Origin: Gammaproteobacteria bacterium | GTDB lineage: Bacteria; Pseudomonadota; Gammaproteobacteria; UWMA-0217 | NCBI GenBank assembly: GCA_027031685.1 | Contig: JALVPS010000050.1 | Coordinates: 1-19,838 of the forward strand | Length of the DNA: 19,838 nucleotides | Reading direction: 5' to 3' | Part shown: one piece after another, positions 6,037-13,134 of the stretch | Layout of the letters: the number at the start of each line of letters is the position of its first letter | Position numbering within the stretch: the stretch's first letter is position 1 | Made by a program: the position numbers and the translations under genes | The notes under the pieces: model-generated | The model's input: the letters and a program-made list of their open reading frames with translations, nothing else | What the model was told of the DNA's origin: nothing | The model's database searches: none

Positions 6037-7212
6037 TCAAAAGGCCAGCCGCCACAGGTTGTGCAGGCCGGACACCACGAGCAGAGCGGCCACCGCCCCC
6101 AGCACCCAGCGCGTGCCCGGCAGGTCGGCGGGGGCGTCGGCGGGCACGCCGGCCAGCATGCGGCGCGTGATGGCGGCGCGGCGCGCCTCCAGCGGCGCCT
6201 CGAAGAACTTCACGGTGAGGAAGGACAGCAGATAGGTGAGCGGCAGGGCCATCACGCTGGCGAAGCTCAGCCCCAGCCAGGCCAGGGACTCCAGCAGCGG
6301 CACGTGCAGCAGGTAGGTGGAATAGGTCAGCTCGCCGAGCAGGTTGTCCAGCTTGCTGCGCTTCTTCAGCCCCAGCACCAGCACCAGGGCCACCAGCATG
6401 ACCAACAGGTGGTTGACGTAGTAGTTGGTGAGCCCGTAGGGGGCAAAGGTGAGATAGAGCAGGGCCAGCATGGCCCCGATGAGCGCCGGCCGCGGGATGT
6501 TCACCTGCCGGTAGTAGTAACCCAGGGCGCCGATGCAGAAGGCCAGGATGGCGGCGTGGCCGCTGGTGAAGTAGGCCTCGTGCCAGCTCCGCCCCACGGC
6601 CTCGCTGCCACCCATGAAGTTCTGCGGCCCAGCCAGCGCCAGCACGCCCAGGTAGAGCAGCTCGAAGCCGACGATGGCCGCCAGCACGCGCCGGCGCGGC
6701 ACTACCCAGGGGGCCATGAGATAGAACACGAAGTCGTAGGGCAACGTCCAGGCCGGCACGTCGATCATGCCGTAGGCGTATCTGTTGAGGAAATGGAAGA
6801 AGCCGATGATGCCGTAGGGGATGAGCATCAGGTCACCCAGGATGCGCTCCGGCTCCATCTGCGGGATGCGCTCCGGGTGCCAGCCCATGACGGCCACCAT
6901 GACCGCCAGGATGATGAGCAGGATGGTCCAGTAGAGGGGGTAGATGCGGATGAAGCGGCCCACCAGGAAGGCCTTGATGCCCACGGCGTTGAGCGGGTAC
7001 TTGTTGTTCAGCACCCAGGTGATGACATAGCCGCTGAGCACGAAGAAGCACATGACGGCCACGTGGCCGATGCCCAGGTAGCCGAAGTGCTCACGCCCGA
7101 AATGCTCGACGAACCACGCCTGAATGTAGTGCACCGACCACTGGTAGTGGTGGTCGATGACCCAGATCGACATGATGAGGCGGAAGAGCCCCAGTCCCAG
7201 TCCCGGTCCCAT
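6037..7212 (-). CDS. Acyltransferase family 3 (OafA/YrhL-type) membrane protein
   Basis: The product is 391 aa from the ATG at 7212. An in-frame TTG at 7221 is less likely, because AGGA sits next to the TTG but about 10 nt from the ATG. It is a polytopic membrane protein with about ten hydrophobic segments and the acyltransferase-3 pattern: an N-terminal FRLIMSIWVIDHH region, FFVLSGYVI, and RFIRIYPLYW. The His-rich first segment and RxxRIYPLYW are typical of the family, which transfers acetyl or other acyl groups to extracytoplasmic sugars. It lies downstream of acs in the same orientation, separated by a strong hairpin, and is followed by the SGNH hydrolase. It has no SGNH domain of its own, so the separate hydrolase might complement it (inference). 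Confidence 0.85.
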   Translation of the reverse strand: MGPGLGLGLFRLIMSIWVIDHHYQWSVHYIQAWFVEHFGREHFGYLGIGHVAVMCFFVLSGYVITWVLNNKYPLNAVGIKAFLVGRFIRIYPLYWTILLIILAVMVAVMGWHPERIPQMEPERILGDLMLIPYGIIGFFHFLNRYAYGMIDVPAWTLPYDFVFYLMAPWVVPRRRVLAAIVGFELLYLGVLALAGPQNFMGGSEAVGRSWHEAYFTSGHAAILAFCIGALGYYYRQVNIPRPALIGAMLALLYLTFAPYGLTNYYVNHLLVMLVALVLVLGLKKRSKLDNLLGELTYSTYLLHVPLLESLAWLGLSFASVMALPLTYLLSFLTVKFFEAPLEARRAAITRRMLAGVPADAPADLPGTRWVLGAVAALLVVSGLHNLWRLAF

Positions 7213-7248
7213 AACGCTCAATTCCTGACAGGCGGCGTGACAATGATG

Positions 7249-7279
7249 GCAGTTCCCGGCCCCGGGAGCCGGGAACTGC
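7249..7279. repeat. Perfect 12-bp hairpin downstream of acs
   Basis: GCAGTTCCCGGC (7249-7260) and GCCGGGAACTGC (7268-7279) form a perfect 12-bp inverted repeat around a 7-nt loop. It lies between acs and the acyltransferase gene. No T tract follows on either strand. It is either a non-canonical terminator/mRNA 3'-end stabiliser for acs or an interspersed palindromic repeat. Confidence 0.6.
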
Positions 7280-7335
7280 TACGCACTTCGACCGCCCGGG
7301 CCGGGACGGGGTTCATGAGCCCGCCAGCGGGCCAG

Positions 7336-9279
7336 TCAACGGTTGAGGCGGTTCTCGATGAGGTCCTCCACCACGTGCGGGTCGGCCAGGGTGGAAGTGT
7401 CCCCCAGGTTGTCCAGCTCGTTGGCGGCGATCTTGCGCAGGATGCGGCGCATGATCTTGCCGGAGCGGGTCTTGGGCAGGCCCGGCGCCCACTGGATGTA
7501 GTTGATCTTGGCGATGGGACCGATCTCCTTGCGCACCAGGTCGATGAGCTCCTGCTTCAGCTCGTCGGTGCCCTCCACGCCGGCCTTGAGGGTGACGTAG
7601 GCGTAGATGCCCTGGCCGGTGATCTCGTGCGGGAAGCCCACCACGGCCGCCTCGGCCACCGCCGGGTGCAGCACCAGGGCGGACTCGATCTCCGCCGTGC
7701 CCAGCCGGTGGCCGGACACGTTGAGCACGTCGTCCACCCGGCCGGTGATCCAGTAGTAGCCATCGGCGTCGCGCCGCACCCCGTCGCCGGTGAAGTAGTT
7801 GCCGGGGTACATCTTGAAGTAGGTGTCCACGAAGCGCTGGTGGTCGCCGTACACGGTGCGCATCTGCCCCGGCCAGGAGCGGGTGATGACCAGGTTGCCG
7901 CTGGCCTCGCCCCCCAGCACCTGACCCTGGTCGTCCACCACCGCCGGCACCACGCCGAAGAAGGGCCGCGTGGCGGAGCCGGGCTTGAGGGGCGTGGCGC
8001 CCGGCAGGGGGGTGATCATGTGGCCGCCGGTCTCCGTCTGCCACCAGGTGTCCACGATGGGGCAGCGGCCCTCGCCCACCACATGGTAATACCACTCCCA
8101 GGCCTCCGGATTGATGGGCTCGCCCACCGTGCCGAGCAGCTTGAGGCTCTTGCGGGAGGTCTTCTTCACCGGCTCGTCGCCGGCGCGCATGAGGGCGCGG
8201 ATGGCGGTGGGCGCGGTGTAGAACTGGTTCACCTGGTGCTTGTCCACCACCTGCCAGAAGCGCGACATGTCCGGATAGTTGGGCACGCCCTCGAACATGA
8301 GGGTGATGGCGCCGTTGGCCAGCGGCCCGTACACGATGTAGGTATGGCCGGTGACCCAGCCCACGTCGGCGGTGCACCAGTAGATGTCGCCGTCGTGGTA
8401 GTCGAAGGTGTACTTGTGGGTGGCGCAGGCGTACACCAGATAGCCGCCGGTGGTGTGCAGCACGCCCTTGGGCTTGCCGGTGGAGCCGGAGGTGTAGAGG
8501 ATGAACAGCGGATCCTCGGCGTCCATCACCTCCGGCTCGCACTCGGCCGACGCCCCGGCCATGGCCTCGTGGTACCAGAGGTCGCGGCCCTCGGTCCAGG
8601 CGATGTCGCCGCCGGTGCGCTTGACCACCAAGCAGGTGTGCACGTTGGGCGTCTGCGCCAGGGCCTCGTCGGCGTGGGCCTTGAGGTGCACGCGCTTGCC
8701 GCCGCGCAGACCCTCGTCGGCGGTGATCAGCACGTGGCAGTCGGCGTCCAGGATGCGGTCGCGCAGGGCGTCGGGCGAGAAACCGCCGAACACCACCGAG
8801 TGGATGGCGCCGATGCGCGCGCAGGCCAGCATGGCGGCGGCCGCCTCCGGGATCATGGGCATGTAGATGCATACCCGGTCGCCCTTCTTCACCCCGCGCG
8901 ACTTGAGCACGTTGGCCAGTTTGCACACCTCGGCGTGCAGCTCGCGGTAGGTGATCTTCTTGTCCTCGCTGGGGTCGTCTCCCTCCCAGATGATGGCCGT
9001 CTGGTCGCCGCGGGTCTCCAGGTGGCGGTCCAGGCAGTTGTAGCTCACGTTCAGCTGGCCGCCCTCGAACCACTTGATGTACAGGTTGTCCGGGTCGAAG
9101 CGCCAGTCGCTGACCTTGTCCCACCGCTTGTACCAGGTGACGAACTGCTCCGCCTGGCCGGCCCAGAAGGCGTCGGGGTCCTCCACCGACTGGCGGTACA
9201 TCTGCTCGTACTGCTCGGCGTTGATGTGGGCCCGGGCGGCGAATTCCCCGGGAACGGGATAGACCTTTTCTTCTGACAT
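7336..9279 (-). CDS. acs: Acetyl-CoA synthetase (AMP-forming)
   Basis: The product is 647 aa, the normal length for Acs. It activates acetate with ATP and CoA through acetyl-AMP. Visible motifs are the adenylation loop YTSGSTGKPKG (262-272), the substrate-pocket motif TWWQTETG (411-418), the hinge region ITGRVDDVLNVSGHR (511-525), and PKTRSGK with K608. K608 is the catalytic lysine that Pat/CobB-type acetylation silences in this family. The ATG at 9279 has GAGGAG eight nt upstream. It follows a DUF294 protein gene and a small membrane protein gene on the same strand. The symporter and CbrA/CbrB-type genes further upstream suggest an acetate-assimilation locus. No sigma-54 promoter was found immediately upstream, so it is probably transcribed with the preceding genes. 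Confidence 0.97.
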   Translation of the reverse strand: MSEEKVYPVPGEFAARAHINAEQYEQMYRQSVEDPDAFWAGQAEQFVTWYKRWDKVSDWRFDPDNLYIKWFEGGQLNVSYNCLDRHLETRGDQTAIIWEGDDPSEDKKITYRELHAEVCKLANVLKSRGVKKGDRVCIYMPMIPEAAAAMLACARIGAIHSVVFGGFSPDALRDRILDADCHVLITADEGLRGGKRVHLKAHADEALAQTPNVHTCLVVKRTGGDIAWTEGRDLWYHEAMAGASAECEPEVMDAEDPLFILYTSGSTGKPKGVLHTTGGYLVYACATHKYTFDYHDGDIYWCTADVGWVTGHTYIVYGPLANGAITLMFEGVPNYPDMSRFWQVVDKHQVNQFYTAPTAIRALMRAGDEPVKKTSRKSLKLLGTVGEPINPEAWEWYYHVVGEGRCPIVDTWWQTETGGHMITPLPGATPLKPGSATRPFFGVVPAVVDDQGQVLGGEASGNLVITRSWPGQMRTVYGDHQRFVDTYFKMYPGNYFTGDGVRRDADGYYWITGRVDDVLNVSGHRLGTAEIESALVLHPAVAEAAVVGFPHEITGQGIYAYVTLKAGVEGTDELKQELIDLVRKEIGPIAKINYIQWAPGLPKTRSGKIMRRILRKIAANELDNLGDTSTLADPHVVEDLIENRLNR

Positions 9280-9324
9280 GACGCAGTCTCCTCTCGTGTT
9301 CGTGGCTTCGGTGGCGACGGGTGG

Positions 9325-9609
9325 TCAGCCCGGCATGCCCCCAGTATAGCGGTCGTCGTCGTCCCGCCGGCTACCGCGCGGCGCGGTGCAGTGGCCGCTG
9401 GCGCAGCCCAGCCGGCGCTGGACGGGAAAGAAGCCGATCAGCAGCAGCGGGAAGGCCGCCACCCAGGCCCAAGCCGACCCGCCGGCGAAGTCCGCCGGCG
9501 CCAGCAGCCAGGTGGTGAACTGCAGCCCGGACTGGAAGAACAGGGCGGCGTGGGCCACCCACAGCAGCCGCTGCAGGGCCGGGTGCAGGGACGGAACGGA
9601 TCGGGCCAT
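9325..9609 (-). CDS. Small two-TM membrane protein of unknown function
   Basis: The product is 94 aa from the ATG at 9609, which has GGAGG eight nt upstream. An upstream in-frame ATG at 9672 has a poorly spaced AAGG and is less likely. Two hydrophobic segments (about residues 13-37 and 46-62) are followed by a Cys-containing turn (RRLGCASGHC) and a hydrophilic Arg/Asp tail. It lies 69 bp after the DUF294 gene and 45 bp before acs on the same strand, so it is probably co-transcribed. It is in the position where small DUF485-type proteins sit in some acs-actP operons, but its sequence does not look like that family. I do not recognise it. Confidence 0.65.
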   Translation of the reverse strand: MARSVPSLHPALQRLLWVAHAALFFQSGLQFTTWLLAPADFAGGSAWAWVAAFPLLLIGFFPVQRRLGCASGHCTAPRGSRRDDDDRYTGGMPG

Positions 9610-9678
9610 GGCGGGATCCTCCGGAGCGACAGGTTGGCCGCCGCGCGGGCGGTGCGTGTTGAGCCAGGTCATGGGCCT

Positions 9679-11529
9679 TCAGAATATGTCCACATCGAAG
9701 CTGCCGTGCATCTCCTCCTGGAACTGCTTAACGGCGCGCATGGCCATGCGCAGGCGCTCGCGGGAGAGCGGCGTCAGCTCGTCCAGCGGCACCTGCTTGT
9801 CCGGCAGCTCGCCGGCGGCCAGCTGGCGCAGCTGGTGCGTCAGGGCGATGTCCAGCAGCTCGTCGTAGGCGTCCGCCACCACCTGCATGAGCCCGTGCGG
9901 CAGGGCCCCGGCGCGCACCAGCGCGCGCAGCCGGTCGATGGTGTGCGTGGCGGCCACGCCGCGGCTGAGGGCGAAGATGCGCACCGCGTCGGCGATGAGG
10001 CGCAGGCCGTTGCGCTTGATGTCCACGTATTCGCCGCGCGCCCCCTTGTGGGTCAGCAGGCGGTCGAACAGGCCGATGGCCGGCCGCCCCTCGGCGTCCT
10101 GCTCGGCCATGCGGCGCAGCAGCAGGCGGCGCCGCGCCACCCGCGCCAGCACGTGGCGGCGCAGCCGCTCCACCAGCGCCTGGTCGCCGTACAGCCCGTC
10201 GAAGTCGAACACGATGTTGGACCACATGGCCGAGGCCTCGCCGGGGTGCGAGGTGATGTGATCCACCCGTTCGCACCAGCCGGCCAGCGGGCGGCGGTAT
10301 TCCGGGTTACGGGCCATCACCTCGCCGGGACACAGCGGCCAGCCGAGCATGTCGAGGGCGCGGTTGAAGCGCCCGGCCAGCTCGGCGAACCACACCGCCT
10401 CGGCCTCGTCGATGCCGTCGGCGTAGATCAGGCCGTTGTCCTGGTCGGCGCCGAACAGCATCTCGCGCCGCCCGGCCGAGCCCATGACGATGACCGCGTA
10501 GGGACCGGGCGCCCCGCCCAGCCCTTCGCGACGCATGTCCTCGGCGCACAGCGCGAGGGCGCGGCGCTGCAGGGCCAGCTGCACCTCGCTCAGCCAGCGC
10601 AGGGCGTCGCTGGCGCGGTGGTGGCTGGCATGGGCCTCGCGCGCCAGGGCCGGCAGGCGCTCCACCAGCCCGCGCAGCTCCTCCAGGTCGCGCGCCGCGA
10701 CGGCCAGCGCCACGAAGCTGCCCTCCTCGGCGTGCAGCAGGCGCACCAGGTCGCTCTGCGAGACGATGCCCACCGGCCGCTCGTCCTCCATGACCAGCAG
10801 GTACTTCACGGCGTGCCGCTCCAGCGCCTCCTGGGCGCGCCAGGCGGGATCGCCGCTGCGCAGCCACACGGGCCGCTCGCAGGCCGCCTCGCGCACCGGC
10901 TGGTCGGGGCCGGCGCCGCGGTGGATGAGCGCCTCGGCCAGCCCGGCGAAGGTGAGCATGCCGTACACGGTGTCGCCGTCGCGCACCAGCAGGCTGCCGA
11001 TCTTGCGTCCCTGCATGGTATCGAAGGCCTCGCGGATGGTGGTGTCCGGCCCGCAGTGGGCCACCGGCGACTTCATGAGCCGGTAGAGGGGCGTGGCCAG
11101 CCGCCCGGTGACGCGCTCGCCGCGCTGCAGCTGGCGCAGGCGGCGGGCGATCTGACGGTCCACCAGGGCCTGCAGGGCAGGCCGCTCGGCCAGCAGGGCG
11201 CGCCAGCGCGCCTCGCCGATCCACAGCAACTCGCCGTCCGCCTGCACCACGGCGGTGGTGACGTAGTCGGCGTGGTCGAGCAGGTTGGCCAGGCCGCACA
11301 GCTCGCCCGCCTCCAGCTGGGCCGTCTGGCCGCCCGGCCAGCGCAGCTCGATGGCCGTGTCGATGGGCAGCTGCAGGCAGCCGCAGAAGGGCTCGCCGGG
11401 CCGGAACAGGATCTGCCCGCCGTGAACCGGACGCACCTCGCCGGCGTCCAACAGGGCAGCCACCAGCGCCGCGTCGGCGTCGCGCAGCCCGGGACTGGCC
11501 AGCAGGGCCTGCAGGCGCCGCTCAGACAT
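9679..11529 (-). CDS. cNMP-binding/CBS/DUF294 nucleotidyltransferase-like protein
   Basis: The product is 616 aa from the ATG at 11529. In order it has a cyclic-nucleotide-binding-like beta-roll (about 20-130), two CBS domains (about 150-285), and a GlnD-like nucleotidyltransferase domain with GSAGRREMLFGADQDN. The C-terminal region (about 455-615) is typical of DUF294-family proteins. The GSxGRxE...DQDN signature is intact, so metal and nucleotide binding is plausible, although the reaction is not established for the family. Such proteins are often found beside acs and acetate permease genes in proteobacteria. The sensory domains suggest it couples nucleotide or adenylate state to regulation of acetate metabolism (inference). 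The ATG lies only 25 bp from the ATG of a divergent + strand gene. Confidence 0.9.
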   Translation of the reverse strand: MSERRLQALLASPGLRDADAALVAALLDAGEVRPVHGGQILFRPGEPFCGCLQLPIDTAIELRWPGGQTAQLEAGELCGLANLLDHADYVTTAVVQADGELLWIGEARWRALLAERPALQALVDRQIARRLRQLQRGERVTGRLATPLYRLMKSPVAHCGPDTTIREAFDTMQGRKIGSLLVRDGDTVYGMLTFAGLAEALIHRGAGPDQPVREAACERPVWLRSGDPAWRAQEALERHAVKYLLVMEDERPVGIVSQSDLVRLLHAEEGSFVALAVAARDLEELRGLVERLPALAREAHASHHRASDALRWLSEVQLALQRRALALCAEDMRREGLGGAPGPYAVIVMGSAGRREMLFGADQDNGLIYADGIDEAEAVWFAELAGRFNRALDMLGWPLCPGEVMARNPEYRRPLAGWCERVDHITSHPGEASAMWSNIVFDFDGLYGDQALVERLRRHVLARVARRRLLLRRMAEQDAEGRPAIGLFDRLLTHKGARGEYVDIKRNGLRLIADAVRIFALSRGVAATHTIDRLRALVRAGALPHGLMQVVADAYDELLDIALTHQLRQLAAGELPDKQVPLDELTPLSRERLRMAMRAVKQFQEEMHGSFDVDIF

Positions 11530-11554
11530 GGGACACCCCCGGGAGCCATCCGCC

Positions 11555-11986
11555 ATGACCGCCACCACCCTGCACCAGATCCGTCGCCGCCGCGCCGAGG
11601 ACGCGGCCCGGGTGGCGGCCGCCGCCGCCCTGCTGGACACCACCGAGTTCCAGCTGTTCGCCCTCGCCTGGCGCCACTGGTACGGCCGCCCGGCGGGCGA
11701 GGCGGAACTGGAGCGCTGGTACGTGCCCTACATGTTCGAGGACCGCGTGCCGGTGTGGGTGCGCGACTTCGTGCGCGGCATCGAGCGGGCCGCCGCCAGC
11801 GGCACCCTGGACCGGCGCGACTACCCGGAGACGCTGCAGCCGCCCGCCACGCCGCGGCGCCACCGGCTGGGGCTGGAAGGCCTGGCGCTGATCGTGCTGC
11901 TGCTGGCCTTCCTGCTGTGGCTGGCGCAGCACGTGGCCGGCTTGCTGGGGCTGGTGGAGAGCTGCTACTTTCCTCCCTGTCTCTGA
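11555..11986 (+). CDS. Small tail-anchored membrane protein of unknown function
   Basis: The product is 143 aa. The ATG at 11555 has GGGAG about eight nt upstream. A charged, Ala-rich N-terminal helix (about 1-28) is followed by an aromatic-rich stretch including LFALAWRHWYGRP and ERWYVPYMFEDRVPVWVRDF, then a linker. One hydrophobic segment (about 108-133) near the C-terminus is followed by a short tail with two Cys. The topology suggests a cytoplasmic domain anchored in the inner membrane. It is divergent from the DUF294 gene with a 25-bp gap, so each promoter must lie inside the other's coding region or further away. It is followed after 18 bp by a 54-aa membrane ORF. I do not recognise the family. 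Confidence 0.65.
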   Translation: MTATTLHQIRRRRAEDAARVAAAAALLDTTEFQLFALAWRHWYGRPAGEAELERWYVPYMFEDRVPVWVRDFVRGIERAAASGTLDRRDYPETLQPPATPRRHRLGLEGLALIVLLLAFLLWLAQHVAGLLGLVESCYFPPCL

Positions 11987-12004
11987 AACGGCCCGCCCCG
12001 CCCC

Positions 12005-12169
12005 ATGTTCGACTACCTGTTCGTGGCCGTCACCGGCCTCATCGCCTGGCACGGCATCAGCTACCGCGACGCCAACGGCGAGCGTGAATGGGGCCATCTG
12101 ATCTTCGGCGCCATCGCCCTGCTGTTCTGCATCCGCGTCCTGCTGGTGGACATCCTCGAGATCGTCTGA
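12005..12169 (+). CDS. 54-aa membrane protein of unknown function
   Basis: This short frame begins MFDYLFVAVTGLIAWHGISY and ends IRVLLVDILEIV. Two hydrophobic segments (about 4-18 and 31-48) are separated by the charged turn RDANGEREWGH. No Shine-Dalgarno is visible, and it starts 18 bp after the stop of the preceding gene, so coupled translation is likely. It converges with the TPR gene on the other strand. The clean two-TM pattern and G/C-rich third positions support coding, but the function is unknown. Confidence 0.55.
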   Translation: MFDYLFVAVTGLIAWHGISYRDANGEREWGHLIFGAIALLFCIRVLLVDILEIV

Positions 12170-12222
12170 GCGCCGGCCCGGCCCCCACCACGCCATCACC
12201 CCGCCCGCGCCGCCCACGACCG

Positions 12223-12801
12223 TCACTTGCGGTACGGCCGCTGTGCCGCGTCCAGGGCCGGCACGCGCAGCACGCGCTGCTCCGGCGGCAGGGCCAGCTG
12301 CGCGCGCAGATAGCGGGCGCGGTCGGCGATGGTGGGCGGCCGCTCCGACTGGCCGCGCAGGAAGCGCGTCAGCCAGCCGGGCCCCTCCGCCACTCGCTCG
12401 TCCAGGGCCATGGCCCGCTCGTAGTCCGCCAGCGCCTCCCGGTAGCGGCCCAGGCGGTCCTTGGCGATGCCGCGATTGGCCCAGGCGCCGGCGAAGTCCG
12501 GCTCGCGCTCAATGGCCCGATCCAGCAGCTCGATGGCCGGCACCAGCTGGCCAAGCTGGATGAGGGCGCGCGCCTGGCCGCGCAGGGCGTCCACCAGCTC
12601 CGGGTTGCGCTGCCAGGCGCGGGCGTACAGGCGGCGCGCCTCGTCGTACTGGCCGTCGTCGAAGGCGCGGTTGGCGGCGGCGTAGTCCTGCAGGCCCGGC
12701 GCGCGGCCGGCCAGCAGCCAGTCGTACAGCGACCAGCCCACCCAGGCCAGGGTGAGCACGATGGCCGTCAGCTTGAGAAAGCGGTACAGCCGGTCATCCA
12801 C
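12223..12801 (-). CDS. Membrane-anchored TPR-repeat protein
   Basis: The product is 192 aa from a GTG start at 12801. The stop of the upstream 76-aa gene lies within this start region (GTGGATGA), so the two are translationally coupled. One N-terminal membrane segment (about 9-29) precedes tetratricopeptide repeats (about 38-135). TPR helices are visible in AFDDGQYDEARRLYARAWQ, ALIQLGQLVPAIELLDRAIE and GIAKDRLGRYREALADYERA. TPR domains mediate protein-protein contacts, and here the domain would sit on one face of the inner membrane. It may act in assembly or scaffolding of a membrane complex, but no specific partner can be deduced. It lies downstream of the symporter terminator on the same strand. 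Confidence 0.8.
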   Translation of the reverse strand: MDDRLYRFLKLTAIVLTLAWVGWSLYDWLLAGRAPGLQDYAAANRAFDDGQYDEARRLYARAWQRNPELVDALRGQARALIQLGQLVPAIELLDRAIEREPDFAGAWANRGIAKDRLGRYREALADYERAMALDERVAEGPGWLTRFLRGQSERPPTIADRARYLRAQLALPPEQRVLRVPALDAAQRPYRK

Positions 12802-13024
12802 GGGGAATGCCCAGCAGGTTGGCGTTGAAGAAGAAGGAGAAGGCGGTGGCCAGGATCACCGCCAGGAAACTGGCCCGGCTCTGCTGTCCCTGCAGCTCCT
12901 CCGGGGTCAGGTCGCGCGCCAGCCGCCGCTGCAGACGGCGCACGCTGAAGATGAAGATGAGGCGCCGCACGGGAAAGAACAGCATGGCCGCCAGCACCAC
13001 AACGGAAAGCGTGAAGTAGAGCAT
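12794..13024 (-). CDS. 76-aa membrane protein of unknown function
   Basis: The ATG at 13024 is preceded by GAGGAG at short spacing. A second in-frame ATG at 13042 would add six residues but lacks a ribosome-binding site. The product has an N-terminal hydrophobic segment (about 1-29, partly broken by Arg), a basic stretch VRRLQRRLARDLTPEELQGQ, and a second hydrophobic segment (about 51-71). It overlaps the TPR gene start by 8 nt. It begins about 48 bp beyond the symporter terminator, so it may be expressed by read-through or from a promoter not evident here. Confidence 0.65.
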   Translation of the reverse strand: MLYFTLSVVVLAAMLFFPVRRLIFIFSVRRLQRRLARDLTPEELQGQQSRASFLAVILATAFSFFFNANLLGIPRG

Positions 13025-13071
13025 GGTCCTCCTCTGTCCCATGAGCGGGTCTATTGTGCCCGCAGCCGCAC

Positions 13072-13099
13072 AAAAAGGGGGAGGGCCGGAGGCCCTCCC
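13072..13099 (-). terminator. Rho-independent terminator of the symporter gene
   Basis: On the - strand, GGGAGGGCC (13099-13091) and GGCCCTCCC (13087-13079) form a perfect 9-bp stem with a TCC loop. CC and TTTTT (13076-13072) follow. It starts 36 bp after the symporter stop codon. Confidence 0.9.
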
Positions 13100-13134
13100 A
13101 ATGAGTGGGGGTTCAGACAGGAGACGAATCCCGC

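Noticed and set aside
6061..9276. Open frame of 1071 codons on the + strand across acs and the acyltransferase
   Set aside because: It crosses two clearly recognised genes and has repetitive Val/Gly/His/Ala composition without any motif.
9391..12087. Open frame of 898 codons on the + strand opposite the DUF294 gene
   Set aside because: The opposite strand encodes intact cNMP, CBS and nucleotidyltransferase motifs, and the + frame has shadow-type composition.
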